Source: Ulva prolifera (lineage: Eukaryota > Chlorophyta > Ulvophyceae > Ulvales > Ulvaceae). From it: a stretch of DNA of 64,000 nucleotides. This document shows positions 47,106 through 56,760 of this stretch, piece by piece (positions within the stretch are counted from its first letter, which is position 1; each line of letters begins with the position of its first letter). The position numbers and the translations under genes are program-made. The DNA lies in assembly GCA_023078555.1 (NCBI GenBank), contig CM041196.1, positions 11,426,985 to 11,490,984 of the forward strand, read 5' to 3'. The notes under the pieces were generated by a model. The model had not been told where the DNA came from, searched no databases, and was given only the letters and a program-made list of their open reading frames with translations.

Positions 47106-50100
47106 CTACCGCTTTGCAAAGCTCTTGAATTGGAGCGCCGCCCAAGTAGCCACAAAGAACACTGCCCCGAACAGGCTCTCATACCCGATGTACCCCCACA
47201 TGCTCTCCCCAGCCAGGCCGAAGTATTCCAGCACCGGCTGCTCGGCGATCTGCGGCACGGTGCCGTCGTCGGCCTTCACGTCCTTGAACACGTTGATCAT
47301 ATGGGCGCCCCAGCAGTAGCGCATGAAGTTGAGGTAGGAGAACCACCTCCAGTAGCCCGGCATGTTCTCAAAGCGGAGTGCAAAGCCCGTGAAGAACAGC
47401 ATCGACGTCTGCACACCAATGCATACCTTGACCGGGAGTGCTCATGGGGTGGACCCGTGTCTGGTTTCCAGGTGCGCGCATGCATGCGGTGGTGGTGCAG
47501 CATTGGCTCTTGCATCATCATCAGGGCCGCCACCCAGACCCTGTAGCCTAGTTTTCTTGGTTGTCCTACTAGGCCCTTGCAATGTGTAACCGGGTTTACA
47601 GACCCAAATCTGCAACAGTGCGTGGCAGCACTGCATGAGATGCCGGAACGTGGTTTGAGTGCTCTGAATAGGCCATGCAGTATGCCAGCTCTGCAGTGGC
47701 GCGGGACAGCACGTGCACTGCATGAGATGACACAACTTTTTTGGCTAGGGTGCATGTCCCCAGAGCCTGTCATCACGATGGCAACACCAGGTGTCAGCGA
47801 TCAGTCTTTGCGATGCCATGCCTGCCTGCTATCGAAGCAGACCGGCAGCAGGGCTGCATCGCGTGACACTCCTCAACGGCACATAAGCCATGCAAACTAT
47901 CGAAGTGGACCGGCAGCAGGGCTGCAACGCGTGACACTCCTCAACGGCACATACGCCATGGAGACGTGCCCCGAACAGAAGGTCCCGCCAGCCCGGCACT
48001 GCCACACATGTGCCAGGCTCTCTATAGAGTACACAGAATAACCCCCCCGGGGGGACACCACATGCACATGGGGTTGCCGATCACCCAAAGACGATCGCCA
48101 GCATTCACAACATAAAACATTCATATGAAGATATCTCAGTTTTGGAACCATGCTCGACACATCAGTACCGGCAACTCAAGAGCACAGCCACAACAGCAGA
48201 CTCCGTTACGCAAAGGGTAGCTCCAGAACCGCGCCGAGTGCGGCAACATCACATATATCCAGTCTCATTAGGTATTAATGTCTGAACGGCTGCCCTAGAA
48301 GTGCTGCGAAACGACCCAACATTCCTCCAGCAGGAGGTTGAAGCTGTCAAAAACCAAGCTCTGGAGGCGCACCACATACGCCGGTAGCGCGGTATTTGCA
48401 AAGTCCATCGTCGGGGAGAGCGCCGCGACGAGGTACCCAAGCATCAGCCCGGCCGCGAGGGTCACGAGGTACGTGAACCAGAAGACGAGGAAGCTGCCCT
48501 GCAGCTCGATGACGTAGAAGACGAGCGCCGAGAAGAGGACGGATGAGAGCAGGAGCACCGCGAGCTCGTCGATGATCTTCGCGGTGAGGTAGGTGATGGG
48601 AAGGTAGAGGCCGTCGGCGCGCTCGCGCACGTACAGCGGCCGCTCGAGGAAGAGCTCTGGGACGAATGAGGTCGCCGTGAAGCTGCACGGCAGGGCGGGG
48701 GCGTTGAGAAGCCGTATGTATCATGCGTCTGCAGGCTGCCGAAACACGCACACCACGGCATCAAACACACAGGTATTAAAAACGCCTAAAACCACACACA
48801 AACACCCAAACAGCCAGCTGTGGCTGGGGGGGGAGCGCACGCAGGCAATGCGGTCCACATGGAGAGCACCGCCGCGACGTTGGTGTAGTTTGTCTCCACG
48901 AGCTCCGAGCCGATGCCGCAGTAGAGCGTCGCCATGAGGATCGAGAAGACGACCTTGTCGGAGAAGCGCTGCAGCAGGAAGTCCGGGTCGCAGTGGTTGC
49001 GCACGGTACGGTACCTCACCAGCGTCGCGACGCCCTTCCACCACGGCGTCACGGCAGCGCCGCCGCCGCCGCCGGCGACGAGTGCGGCCGCGGTCCCCGG
49101 CGCTGTTGTGCACGTCTGCACAACACAAGACAATGGTATCATTATATTGCTTGCGAGTGGCTCGTGACGAGTGACGATGAAGGGGTGCATCACCCCGACG
49201 AGTGATTCGAGGACTGTCCCGTGAAAGCCAGCCGGAAATCGAAAGTCGCCGGAGACAGTCCGGGATGCTCTGTCGCAGGAGGTGGCCGCAAAACGAGCAT
49301 GTAGATGAGTGCACGTATGTGGTTGCAGCTGCGCGATACGACTGATCAATGTTGAGGATCGTGTGGACACTGCAGCACGAGAAACTAGCGAGATAGGTCA
49401 ATGTACATACATGGCTGTACACGGTATGTTGCCGGGCCTGTGGACTGCTGTACATATGCATCCCACATATGCATCCAACATCCAATTCCGTATCCAAGTC
49501 ACCAGTCAGGGGGGGCAACTTGAAGGGGGACATGCCTGCGCGCTTTCGTCGGCGAGTGCATGCATGCGGGCGCGCATGGCGCTGGCGCCGTACGCCGCGA
49601 CGTACTCCCCCGAGCGGCCCTCCCGCTGCGCGCCCACGACGAGGTCGGTGAGGAACTCGGCGGCGTTGCGGATGCCGCCGGCGGCCGCCGTGGCGTGCCG
49701 GGCTAGCACCGCCTCCGGAGGGGCGACCCCGCAGCCTGCAGCAACGTTGACCACTCGGAACAGTACCGTTGGTGAGTAAGAGATTTGTTCCGAGGATATG
49801 ACACGCGTGCGAGTGCCTGTGTGCACTTCAAGACACCACTGTTGCTGATTATTATAACACATCCCAACTCACATCTGTGTCGTGTGGTGCTCGCACGGTG
49901 CCACACACTGATGGTTTGTCCTTGTAACACACACTGATGGCCCCACCAGTCAGACTTCCACAGTATGTTGCGTTGGTGTATTTTCTGGGGTGACATCCCC
50001 ACCAATAGCTACAATTTTAAGGGTGGGCGCACTGTGCAGCAGGAAGTCAAGCATCTCGTCGCCGTTGGGGCCGTGGTACGCGACCTCCCCGCCCGCGAGC

Positions 50101-53100
50101 ACGAGCAGGCGGTCAAACAGGCGGAAGCAGAACTGCGAGGGCGCGTGGATGGTGGCGCAGACGGTGACGCCGCGGGCGGCCACGTCCCGGACCGCCAGCA
50201 TCACCTCCTTCGATGTGTACGAGTCCAGGCCCGAGGTCGGCTCCTGCATGTTGCGGCAGCATGCATGTCATTTACATATGTGTACGCGGCCGCAGGCATG
50301 TGCGTGCATGTTGCGGCAGCGTGTGTACGCGGCCGCATGCATGTGCGTGCGGGTGCAGGCGCGCCAATGATGCAAGGCTGTTGCGTGCCGGCACGAGGAC
50401 AATAATCATCCACCTGATCAGAGGACAGACCCACAGAAGCAGTGCATGCTGCGTTTGCCAGCAGACATGGTCAGGCACGGCTGTCTGCGCTCAGAACACA
50501 CACAACCATCCATGCAGGATCCACAGTAAGACAGCGCGCGTGGGGGACGTTGTCGCAGCAGTTCACTCTTGAGGAGCGGGAGCTTCTGCAGGAAACTCTG
50601 AGACGAAGATCAGCTGCAAAACATTGACAGTGTCTGCGCATGGAGCAGTGTTGGGTCGTGGGGCCCAAACATATAGAACAATTCCGAATGTGCAGGTCGA
50701 ATTTCTGGATGGCAGCCCCGGAGAGGCTGCAGAGCGACCTACCACTGGCGTGCAGGCCGCCGAAAAGTGCCACCACCTCTGGTGCTGTGACAGACAGACT
50801 GCAGCGAAGGAAGCTCGAGGACCCAGGTAACATTGAATCATGTGGCAGCATGCACATGGCCGTGCCGATACGGGCATGCGCAGAGGCGCGGAGGAGCGCA
50901 CATCGAGGAAGAGCACCCGCGGGTCCTCGACCAGCGCCAGCCCCACATTGGTCCTCTTGGCTTGCCCGCCCGATATTCCCCTGCACACTCCGCCTCTCTA
51001 ACCCCACTGCGGAAACATACTGAGTTTTTCAATGCCCCTCAACCGCATTCCATTGGCGTTATGCTACAGGAGGCTCATCTGTGCCGCATGAGACTCCGAG
51101 CCCTCTGAAGCGCCGCCAGAGGCACCTCACAGAACAGGATACGGACGGCGATGCAGATGAAGAGGCAGCGCATAGTGCAGAACACAGCTTCTCATCAGAA
51201 CCGCGGAGTCGCACCGGTTGAGGCTGTTCCCGATGCGTGTGTCCTTGCACCCCTCCAGCCCAAGCACGTCGATGCACTGGTCCACAACCCGCCGCTTCTC
51301 CTGCAGCGGCTCATCAACCGGCCGCTTCATCTCGGCGGTGTAGAGCAGCATCTCGCGCACCGTCAGCACGCCGATGAGCGTGTTGGCCTGCTCGACGTAG
51401 CCGGTGGACCGCCGCAGAAACGGCCGCGACGGGGGAATCCCCGCGTAGCGGATCTGCCCCTCTATCTTGCCCAGTGTCTTGCGGCCTGCGCAGCAGAGGT
51501 CTCTTCGCTCTCCTTGCAAGTGTTGCAAGTGGGGTGCTTGGCTACCGACAACGTTGTAGCATGGGCCCGGGTGCTTGGCCGGGCTACCGACAACGTTTGA
51601 ACCTCGTGGATGGCACAACAGAGAGGCCAGCAGCAGGAGTTGCTCAGCTATGCCAATTGACTGAACCGGTTGAGTTGTGCCTGGCCCTGCGGTCAGAGCG
51701 CGTCTGCGATCAGCCACGGTGCGATTGCCCTTGTAAGCAGGCGTCCAGAGGCAACAGCATGGGCGATGCGCATGGTCTACTGAACAGCTGCCGTTCGCAG
51801 AGCTGCAACTGCAATGAAAATGCAGTGCTAAAACTGAAAAACTTCTATATATAATGCTTCAGAAGCATCATCTAGATTGTTGACGCTCACAAGCAGTATG
51901 ATCACTAGCGCCGGCAGGTAGCTTGGATGCATGTTTTGGTCCCGGCTCCCAGAGTCGTCAATGCCCAAATGGATATAGCTGTTGTTACTCCTTATGTAGT
52001 TACAAAGGACAGAGGCCGGGCAGCGAGCCGTTGCCAGGAATACACACGCAAATCCACTCACGCAGTCATGGCACTAGGCCGGGCACGAGCACGTACCACA
52101 GCTCGGCCGGTGATGCCAGCCAAAGATTGAAGCCCCGCACGGAGCACAAGAGCATTCCCCTTGCACAACGCCACACTCAACCGGCGCAGAGCATTCGTCA
52201 CAAACAAAGCACGGTTCACCTTACCACACCGAGACGCAACCTCTGCCAGCCGATTCAAGTGATTCATGGCAGGCCGCCCCAAGCGACCATGCGTCTCATG
52301 CGACAACGGCACGAAACTGTACGCATCAGGGTCGTACAAACGATAAGCAGTGCGTTTCTGCACGTCCCGCGTCTCCGCAGCACCCCCGTCCTCGCGGGCC
52401 GCACGGCCGCAATAGGAACCAGCACAGGGGTTCACAACCGACACATCTCCTATGCACAAAGGGTCGCCCGGCGGCATACTCCTTATGTAAGCATGCATAC
52501 ATACGCACGTGCGCGGCCTGGTGCCATAACTGAGTGAGTGGACTTGCTCGTGGATTCCGAGAAATGGCTCGTTGCCCGGCCTCTGTCCTTTGTAATTACA
52601 AGTGAAAATTGGGCCACATGCGAGCAGACGCCGAGAGGGAACAAAAAGAAAACAAAACCCCAAACAAAACAGAGCACGGGGGCACACCGCTGATGGCGTC
52701 GAGGAGAGTCGTCTTGCCAGAGCCACTGGCGCCCATCTGCAGCAGCACCGACGAGTGAGTGCACATGGCAGAGATTCAGGCGGCTTGAGCGGCGCCGCTC
52801 GTGGCACAAACCATGCAGCAGGGCAGCAAGCTCAGCCATGTGATTCGGCTGTTCACTGTGTGGCCGCTGCTTGCACCATTTGCAGGGTTTACGTCAGGAG
52901 AATGACTGGCATGGTTGTAAATGAGGGGGGGGCGCTGAAGGCCCCACATGTCTGGTAGGCGGCACTCATGGCGTGGGCATCTACATGCTACATGTTGCAG
53001 CGAGCCGGTCTGCACATGTGCTGCATAGCGACACAGCGGCCGTCTGAATGAGTCACCATGACCTGGGACCCTCGATCGCTACTAGTAATAGTATAATAGT

Positions 53101-54185
53101 ATAATAGTATAACAGTATAATAGTATATACTGGTAGCATGCCGGTGGTCTCTCTCCAGAAGGAAGTGGCTGCGCACCACCGCCGACATCTGCCCAGGGGA
53201 GAAGCATCCAGTCACACCACTCAGGATCCGGACACTCTCTTTCTTGCTCTGAGTGGACTTGACAGTGTAGGATAGATCCTGCAGATAGGCACAGATCCTA
53301 AGCACTAGCACTCTGTTGTCTTACGGTCTTACAGACCTCGCTGCAAGCAAGCCATGGAACGCTTCAAGCAGCTCTGTACATGACGCAGCCATATTGAGAG
53401 AGGGTGTAAACTATAGTATAGTGTCGCTTTACCTCCCATACATGTGTCTGCGTCCGGGTAGTTGGGCAGGTGCAGGCTTCACGTGTACAAGCTGTGCGGT
53501 TGATGGGCCCGTTCACATTGCCACCCCACTTCTGGTGTGGACTGCTTCAGGTATCACATCTGCGAGACAGGACAGATGCACTCCAGAACATCCACCGAGG
53601 ACACCGGTCTAGGCGTGGGACTAGTGGGAGTACTGGCATTTGTTGCATGTAGTGGATCTCTGGATTCCTGCTCACGTGCTGAGTCAGAGCATGCCCTGGA
53701 GGACCTCAGATGATGAATTTCATGAACAGAAGCACTTCTAAACGTCTGTCAGGCTGACACGGTATGGAATGTTGGCAGGTGCTGTGGCTACTTGGTCTCG
53801 GTTGCAGGCTAAATCTTGGCATCCTGAACTGAACCAGGCGCGAAAACGCATGTCAAACGATACAGGTATCAGCTACTGTTAACATAGAACTTTGAGGCGG
53901 CGTTTCAACCATAAGCATCGCCTGTAAGGTGCGCGGAGCAGGCACGTCGACGTAGCGCGATCAGTGGGACTCTGTCGCGTGCTATAGCTGTAGGCCGGAG
54001 TCAGCATTGAGATAGGATATATTGCATTTCGTCGCTGATTGACAGGGGCATACTTTAAACACGACGGGGATCCCCGTTGATGGGCTGACACCCGGTGACT
54101 GCCTCGGCTCGCTCGCTGGCGTGGCTACGGGCTCCTGTTTGCTTCCGAGCGGCATGCTTGCCTCGAGGTCAACGCCAACATCCAT
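47106..54185 (-). CDS. ABCG (WHITE-type) half-transporter, gene B
   Basis: Paralogue of gene A with the same ten-exon structure: 54185-54054, 53278-53177, 52736-52688, 51485-51215, 50980-50902, 50243-50033, 49735-49536, 49115-48841, 48682-48373 and 47408-47106 (1932 nt, 643 residues). Nine of ten exons have exactly the same length as in A; exon 8 is 9 nt longer. Walker A (GASGSGKT), Q-loop (GYVEQ), signature (ISGGQ), Walker B (LFLDE) and switch His (ATIHAPS) are all intact, as are the membrane helices. Substitutions are mostly conservative (IRYAGIPPS versus IRYAGASPS), so it is probably functional. Exon 7 ends at a GC donor (GCAG|GCATGT) where A has GT. Intron 3 carries a LINE-B fragment, intron 5 a MITE and intron 6 a 13-bp LINE-C micro-insertion. 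Confidence 0.93.
47829..47963. repeat. 68-bp tandem duplication downstream of exon 9 (intron 9 of gene B)
   Basis: Two copies starting CTATCGAAG at 47829 and 47897, sharing CGGCAGCAGGGCTGC and GTGACACTCCTCAACGGCAC. Confidence 0.85.
48253..48328. mobile_element. decayed hAT MITE in intron 9 of gene B
   Basis: Retains the right half of the element (GGCTGCCCTAGAAGTGCTGC, then ACGACCCAACATT). The left terminus is lost. Confidence 0.55.
49902..49940 (+). mobile_element. 13-bp LINE-C tail with 13-bp target duplication (intron 6 of gene B)
   Basis: CACACACTGATGG (49902-49914 and 49928-49940) flanks TTTGTCCTTGTAA (49915-49927), exactly the LINE-C 3' terminus. The paralogous intron of gene A has the uninterrupted target CCGTCAGTGTGTG at 26246-26258 in otherwise matching flanks. 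The net gain is 26 bp. Confidence 0.92.
50638..50755. mobile_element. hAT-type MITE in intron 5 of gene B
   Basis: Element 50646-50747 begins CAGTGTTGGGTCG and ends CGACCTACCACTG. Flanking 8-mers GCATGGAG and GCGTGCAG agree at 6 of 8 positions. It lies in the same intron as the MITE of gene A but at a different place, so the two look like independent insertions. Confidence 0.8.
51986..52489 (-). mobile_element. LINE-B fragment with 13-bp target duplication (intron 3 of gene B)
   Basis: TACTCCTTATGTA (51986-51998 and 52477-52489) flanks 478 bp. Minus codons give the C-terminal LINE region: GDVSVVNPCAGSY, AETRDVQKRTAYRLY, SFVPLSHETHGRLGRPAM, LSVALCKGNALVLRAGL, then a stop. The tail ends in GGCCTCTGTCCTTTGTAA (read on the minus strand). 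The order of motifs matches LINE-A and LINE-D. Confidence 0.88.
52490..52605 (+). mobile_element. LINE-B tail in opposite orientation
   Basis: Plus-oriented tail: GGCCTGGTGCCATAACTGAG … GGCCTCTGTCCTTTGTAA. It abuts the minus copy, so intron 3 of gene B holds two tails facing outward in head-to-head order. No clear target duplication was found. Confidence 0.75.
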
Positions 54186-54440
54186 AGCGGAGCAGCACGA
54201 CAGTACCAGGTAGATTACTGATTTCACACTACAACAACGATTTCACAATTTGTCCTTTCTTTCGGAGGACGAACAGCCCGTGTGTTGTCCGTGACGAAGC
54301 AATATTATGGTCACCACGGTGTTGTGCCAGAATCGATGCCATATCTCCGCGGATGCGCTGTATTTGAGTCAACTGAACGAGCGATAGCCGTCAGCCTTAT
54401 GTCTATACTTGCACTGTCGCTAGTTTGGATAGTGGTGAAA

Positions 54441-54517
54441 GTAACGCTCACCCCCGGTGCCCTGCATCACTCTCATCACGACTTATCCCCGCGGGTAAGC
54501 GAGGTGGTGAGCGTTAT
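54441..54517. promoter_or_regulatory. inverted repeat upstream of ABCG gene B
   Basis: GTAACGCTCAC (54441-54451) and GTGAGCGTTAT (54507-54517) are inverted arms about 256 bp upstream of the ATG of gene B. They match the arms upstream of gene A, with a longer spacer (55 versus 25 bp). Confidence 0.5.
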
Positions 54518-54994
54518 TCCATCACTCACGTCCCTCGACACCCCCTCCTCTCCGCCGTCCACACAGCGCCCATCGCCAACAAGATGCATATAAAATCACA
54601 CACTATCTGTTACGCGTTTGCATTGACCGAGACGAGTCGGGTGCGCACCTGCAGCTCCGTTGTGGGTGTCGGTAGATGTCCAACAGCTACGGATACATGA
54701 GCGCTGCTACAGCGCCGCGGCAGTCAACATGTTAGCGCTGGCAACCGCAAATTCAACCGGTTTTGCGGCATATGGGCAGTTGCGTAGCTGGGCGAAAAGC
54801 AGGCACAGATGCTAGGAATTTTCCAACAGATCGCCCAAACATTAGCACTGCTCCAATATGCCAGCACTTGCTGCCGGACGCTGAGTACCAGCACATGTGC
54901 CTGTTGGACAAGCCCCTTGGGACCTGAGGGCTGGCAAGGCTATCAGGAGCTATTATGGACACAGTATCTCGGTAGAGGGTGTGGGGGGCTGTGT
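54518..54994. other. no gene seen; outer edge of right arm
   Basis: Similarity to the left arm fades near 54740. Nothing coding was recognised. Confidence 0.4.
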
Positions 54995-55490
54995 GTGTTA
55001 CAAGGACAAAGGCAGCAAGGCGGGCAGCACCGCGAAAGAAGCAAGCAGACGAAGCAGCAAACACCAAGACACCCACGCACGCGACACCCACCACGCCCAG
55101 AAAACCCATCACCGGCGCAGCAAACGACACGGATCCGAAGACCGCCAAGCACACACCCACACACCCATACACGCACGCACAGACCCCACGGCCCACACAC
55201 AACAACACAACGGCCAACACCACAACGCCCGCCGCTGTACGACAGGGCCACGCCCAACACACCGCTGCCTGAGGCCGCCCATCATGGCCGCCCGATTGCC
55301 GGGGGGCCGCCCCAGCTAGCCCCAAACCCCACCCCCACCCCGCGAGCCACAGCCCACCACGCCAGCCCGGCACACCGCCGCGCAGCCTCGCCGGCCCACG
55401 CTGCACCGTACCCAGGATAATGCATCGCCCAAGCCGTCTCCGCAATCCCTGCACATGCCAACGAAGGCACCCCGCACGCCCATCGGACCC
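54995..55490 (-). mobile_element. LINE-C fragment, minus orientation
   Basis: Starts with the tail complement GTGTTACAAGGACAAAGGCA and continues as a C/A-rich tract, the same composition as the 21-kb copies in reverse. At 55.42-55.51 kb (minus) a short segment reads FVGMCRDCGDGLGDALSW. It resembles 36.69-36.75 kb, where one frame reads FGGMRREYGDGLGTASS. The far end and target duplication were not found. Confidence 0.65.
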
Positions 55491-55901
55491 GGCCTAGCTG
55501 GAGTCAGAGGCCATCGCACTAGGAGAATGGTGACATTCCGGGGCGGAACCGAAGGCGTTCCGCTGACAGAGGAACGTTCCTACGAGGCTCTTGACCTTCC
55601 GCCCGCGTGCGTATGCTTCACAAGGAACGATGGTGGCGGAATGTCCTATGGCTTCCTCGGTGGCCGCGGAATGTCCTATGGCTTCCTTGGTTGCCGCGGA
55701 ATGTCCTATGGCATCCTGGGCAACAGCGCTGACCGGAACGTACGCGTGTGCTCTTCCATAGCGCGAGACCAGGCCAAGCAGTCTCCGCAGATGAAGAACA
55801 CTGGAAAGCCATTGCAAGCTGTTGCGAAAGCTACAGCGCACATGCAGGTCCGGCAGACCGAGCTTGGAAATGTGTTGACACATTATGTTGGAAAGGAGTG
55901 A
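55455..55901 (+). CDS. unrecognised frame with 10-residue repeats
   Basis: A plus frame of 148 codons contains three tandem RGMSYGFLG-type decapeptides (30-bp units at 55638-55727). The opposite strand is also open across the repeats (GHSAATKEAI). No domain or neighbouring exon was identified, so coding status is unknown. It begins within the LINE-C fragment, which argues against the start. Confidence 0.2.
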   Translation: MPTKAPRTPIGPGLAGVRGHRTRRMVTFRGGTEGVPLTEERSYEALDLPPACVCFTRNDGGGMSYGFLGGRGMSYGFLGCRGMSYGILGNSADRNVRVCSSIARDQAKQSPQMKNTGKPLQAVAKATAHMQVRQTELGNVLTHYVGKE

Positions 55902-56026
55902 GCACAGCAGGATTTAAATGCGACGCACATATGCGTCGAGGATTCGCCTTATAGGCTGGTCTGGTGCAACGCTGGATTGTCTGGGTAAGATATGGACCTC
56001 ATTCGTAATTTGGATCTGGCCTGCTA

Positions 56027-56480
56027 ATGGTCGGTGTGGCACCTTCCATGGCAGCGCCTGTGTGCCCAGTCAGCACCTTCGTGGAATGGTCGGTGCCTCA
56101 CCAACCATTCTGTATGCGAGCAATGCATGTGCCCCTTCCATGGCAGCGCCAGTCAGCACCTTCGTGGAATGGTCGGTGCCTCACCAACCATTCTGTATGC
56201 GAGCAATGCATGTGCCCCTTCCAGGGCAGCGCCTGTGTGCCCAGTCAGCACCTTCGTGGAATGGTCGGTGCCTCACCAACCATTCTGTATGCGAGCAATG
56301 CATGTGCCCCTTCCATGGCAGCGCCAGTCAGCACCTTCGTGGAATGGTCGGTGCCTCACCAACCATTCTGTATGCGAGCAATGCATGTGCCCCTTCCAGG
56401 GCAGCGCCTGTGTGCCCAGTCAGCACCTTCGTGGAATGGTCGGTGCCTCACCAACCATTCTGTATGCGAGCAATGCATGA
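56027..56480. repeat. tandem repeat with alternating 83- and 92-bp units
   Basis: Five to six units contain GGAATGGTCGGTGCCTCACC, then ATTCTGTATGCGAGCAATGC and CCTTCCA(T/G)GGCAGCGCC. Units alternate by presence or absence of TGTGTGCC before CAGTCAGCACC. Copies are nearly identical. All three plus frames stay open, a property of the repeat rather than proof of a gene. Confidence 0.9.
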
Positions 56481-56760
56481 GCCCGGCTGCTGAAGTGTCG
56501 ACCGGATGCCCACGAGCACCGAGTATCGACTTTGCTGAACTCTGGAGTGAGCGTGGTACCTTCCAAGTTTCCCAGAGCGCTGTGAGTCGCTTCAGACGAG
56601 GCAAGGTTGTTGTCGCGTGACCGCGGTCTCATCACGGCATTGACATAGACTCAGAGTTGTGTATCTATCGCTGGTATCGTCCTGGCGTCTACTGCGGCCA
56701 GCTGATTGTGTGCTGCGTCCCGAAAGTTTTTTCAGATAATTTCGAAAAGTGTTGTAGAAG
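56481..56760. other. 5' flank of gene E
   Basis: No recognisable feature between the tandem repeat and the ATG of gene E. Confidence 0.4.

Larger units (their letters stand above)
22380..54740. repeat. large diverged inverted duplication (about 32 kb overall)
   Basis: The left arm (about 22.4-34.8 kb) and right arm (about 54.7-38.3 kb) are reverse complements in gene order: ABCG gene and VWA gene, tail to tail, in both. Matching pieces include upstream inverted repeats (22.59 / 54.5 kb), all ten ABCG exons, 29.5 / 46.1 kb non-coding, the VWA exons, 32.8 / 40.1 kb, 34.2 / 38.95 kb and 34.4-34.8 / 38.4-38.8 kb. Exons are clearly more similar than introns. The centre, near 36.5 kb, is filled with LINE fragments. 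Confidence 0.9.

Noticed and set aside
52490-52605. Target duplication for the plus LINE-B tail
   Set aside because: No convincing direct repeat beyond a few bases could be found on both sides.
56027-56480. CRISPR-like array
   Set aside because: Spacers are not unique, units are near identical over their full length, and the host is a eukaryote. It is a minisatellite.
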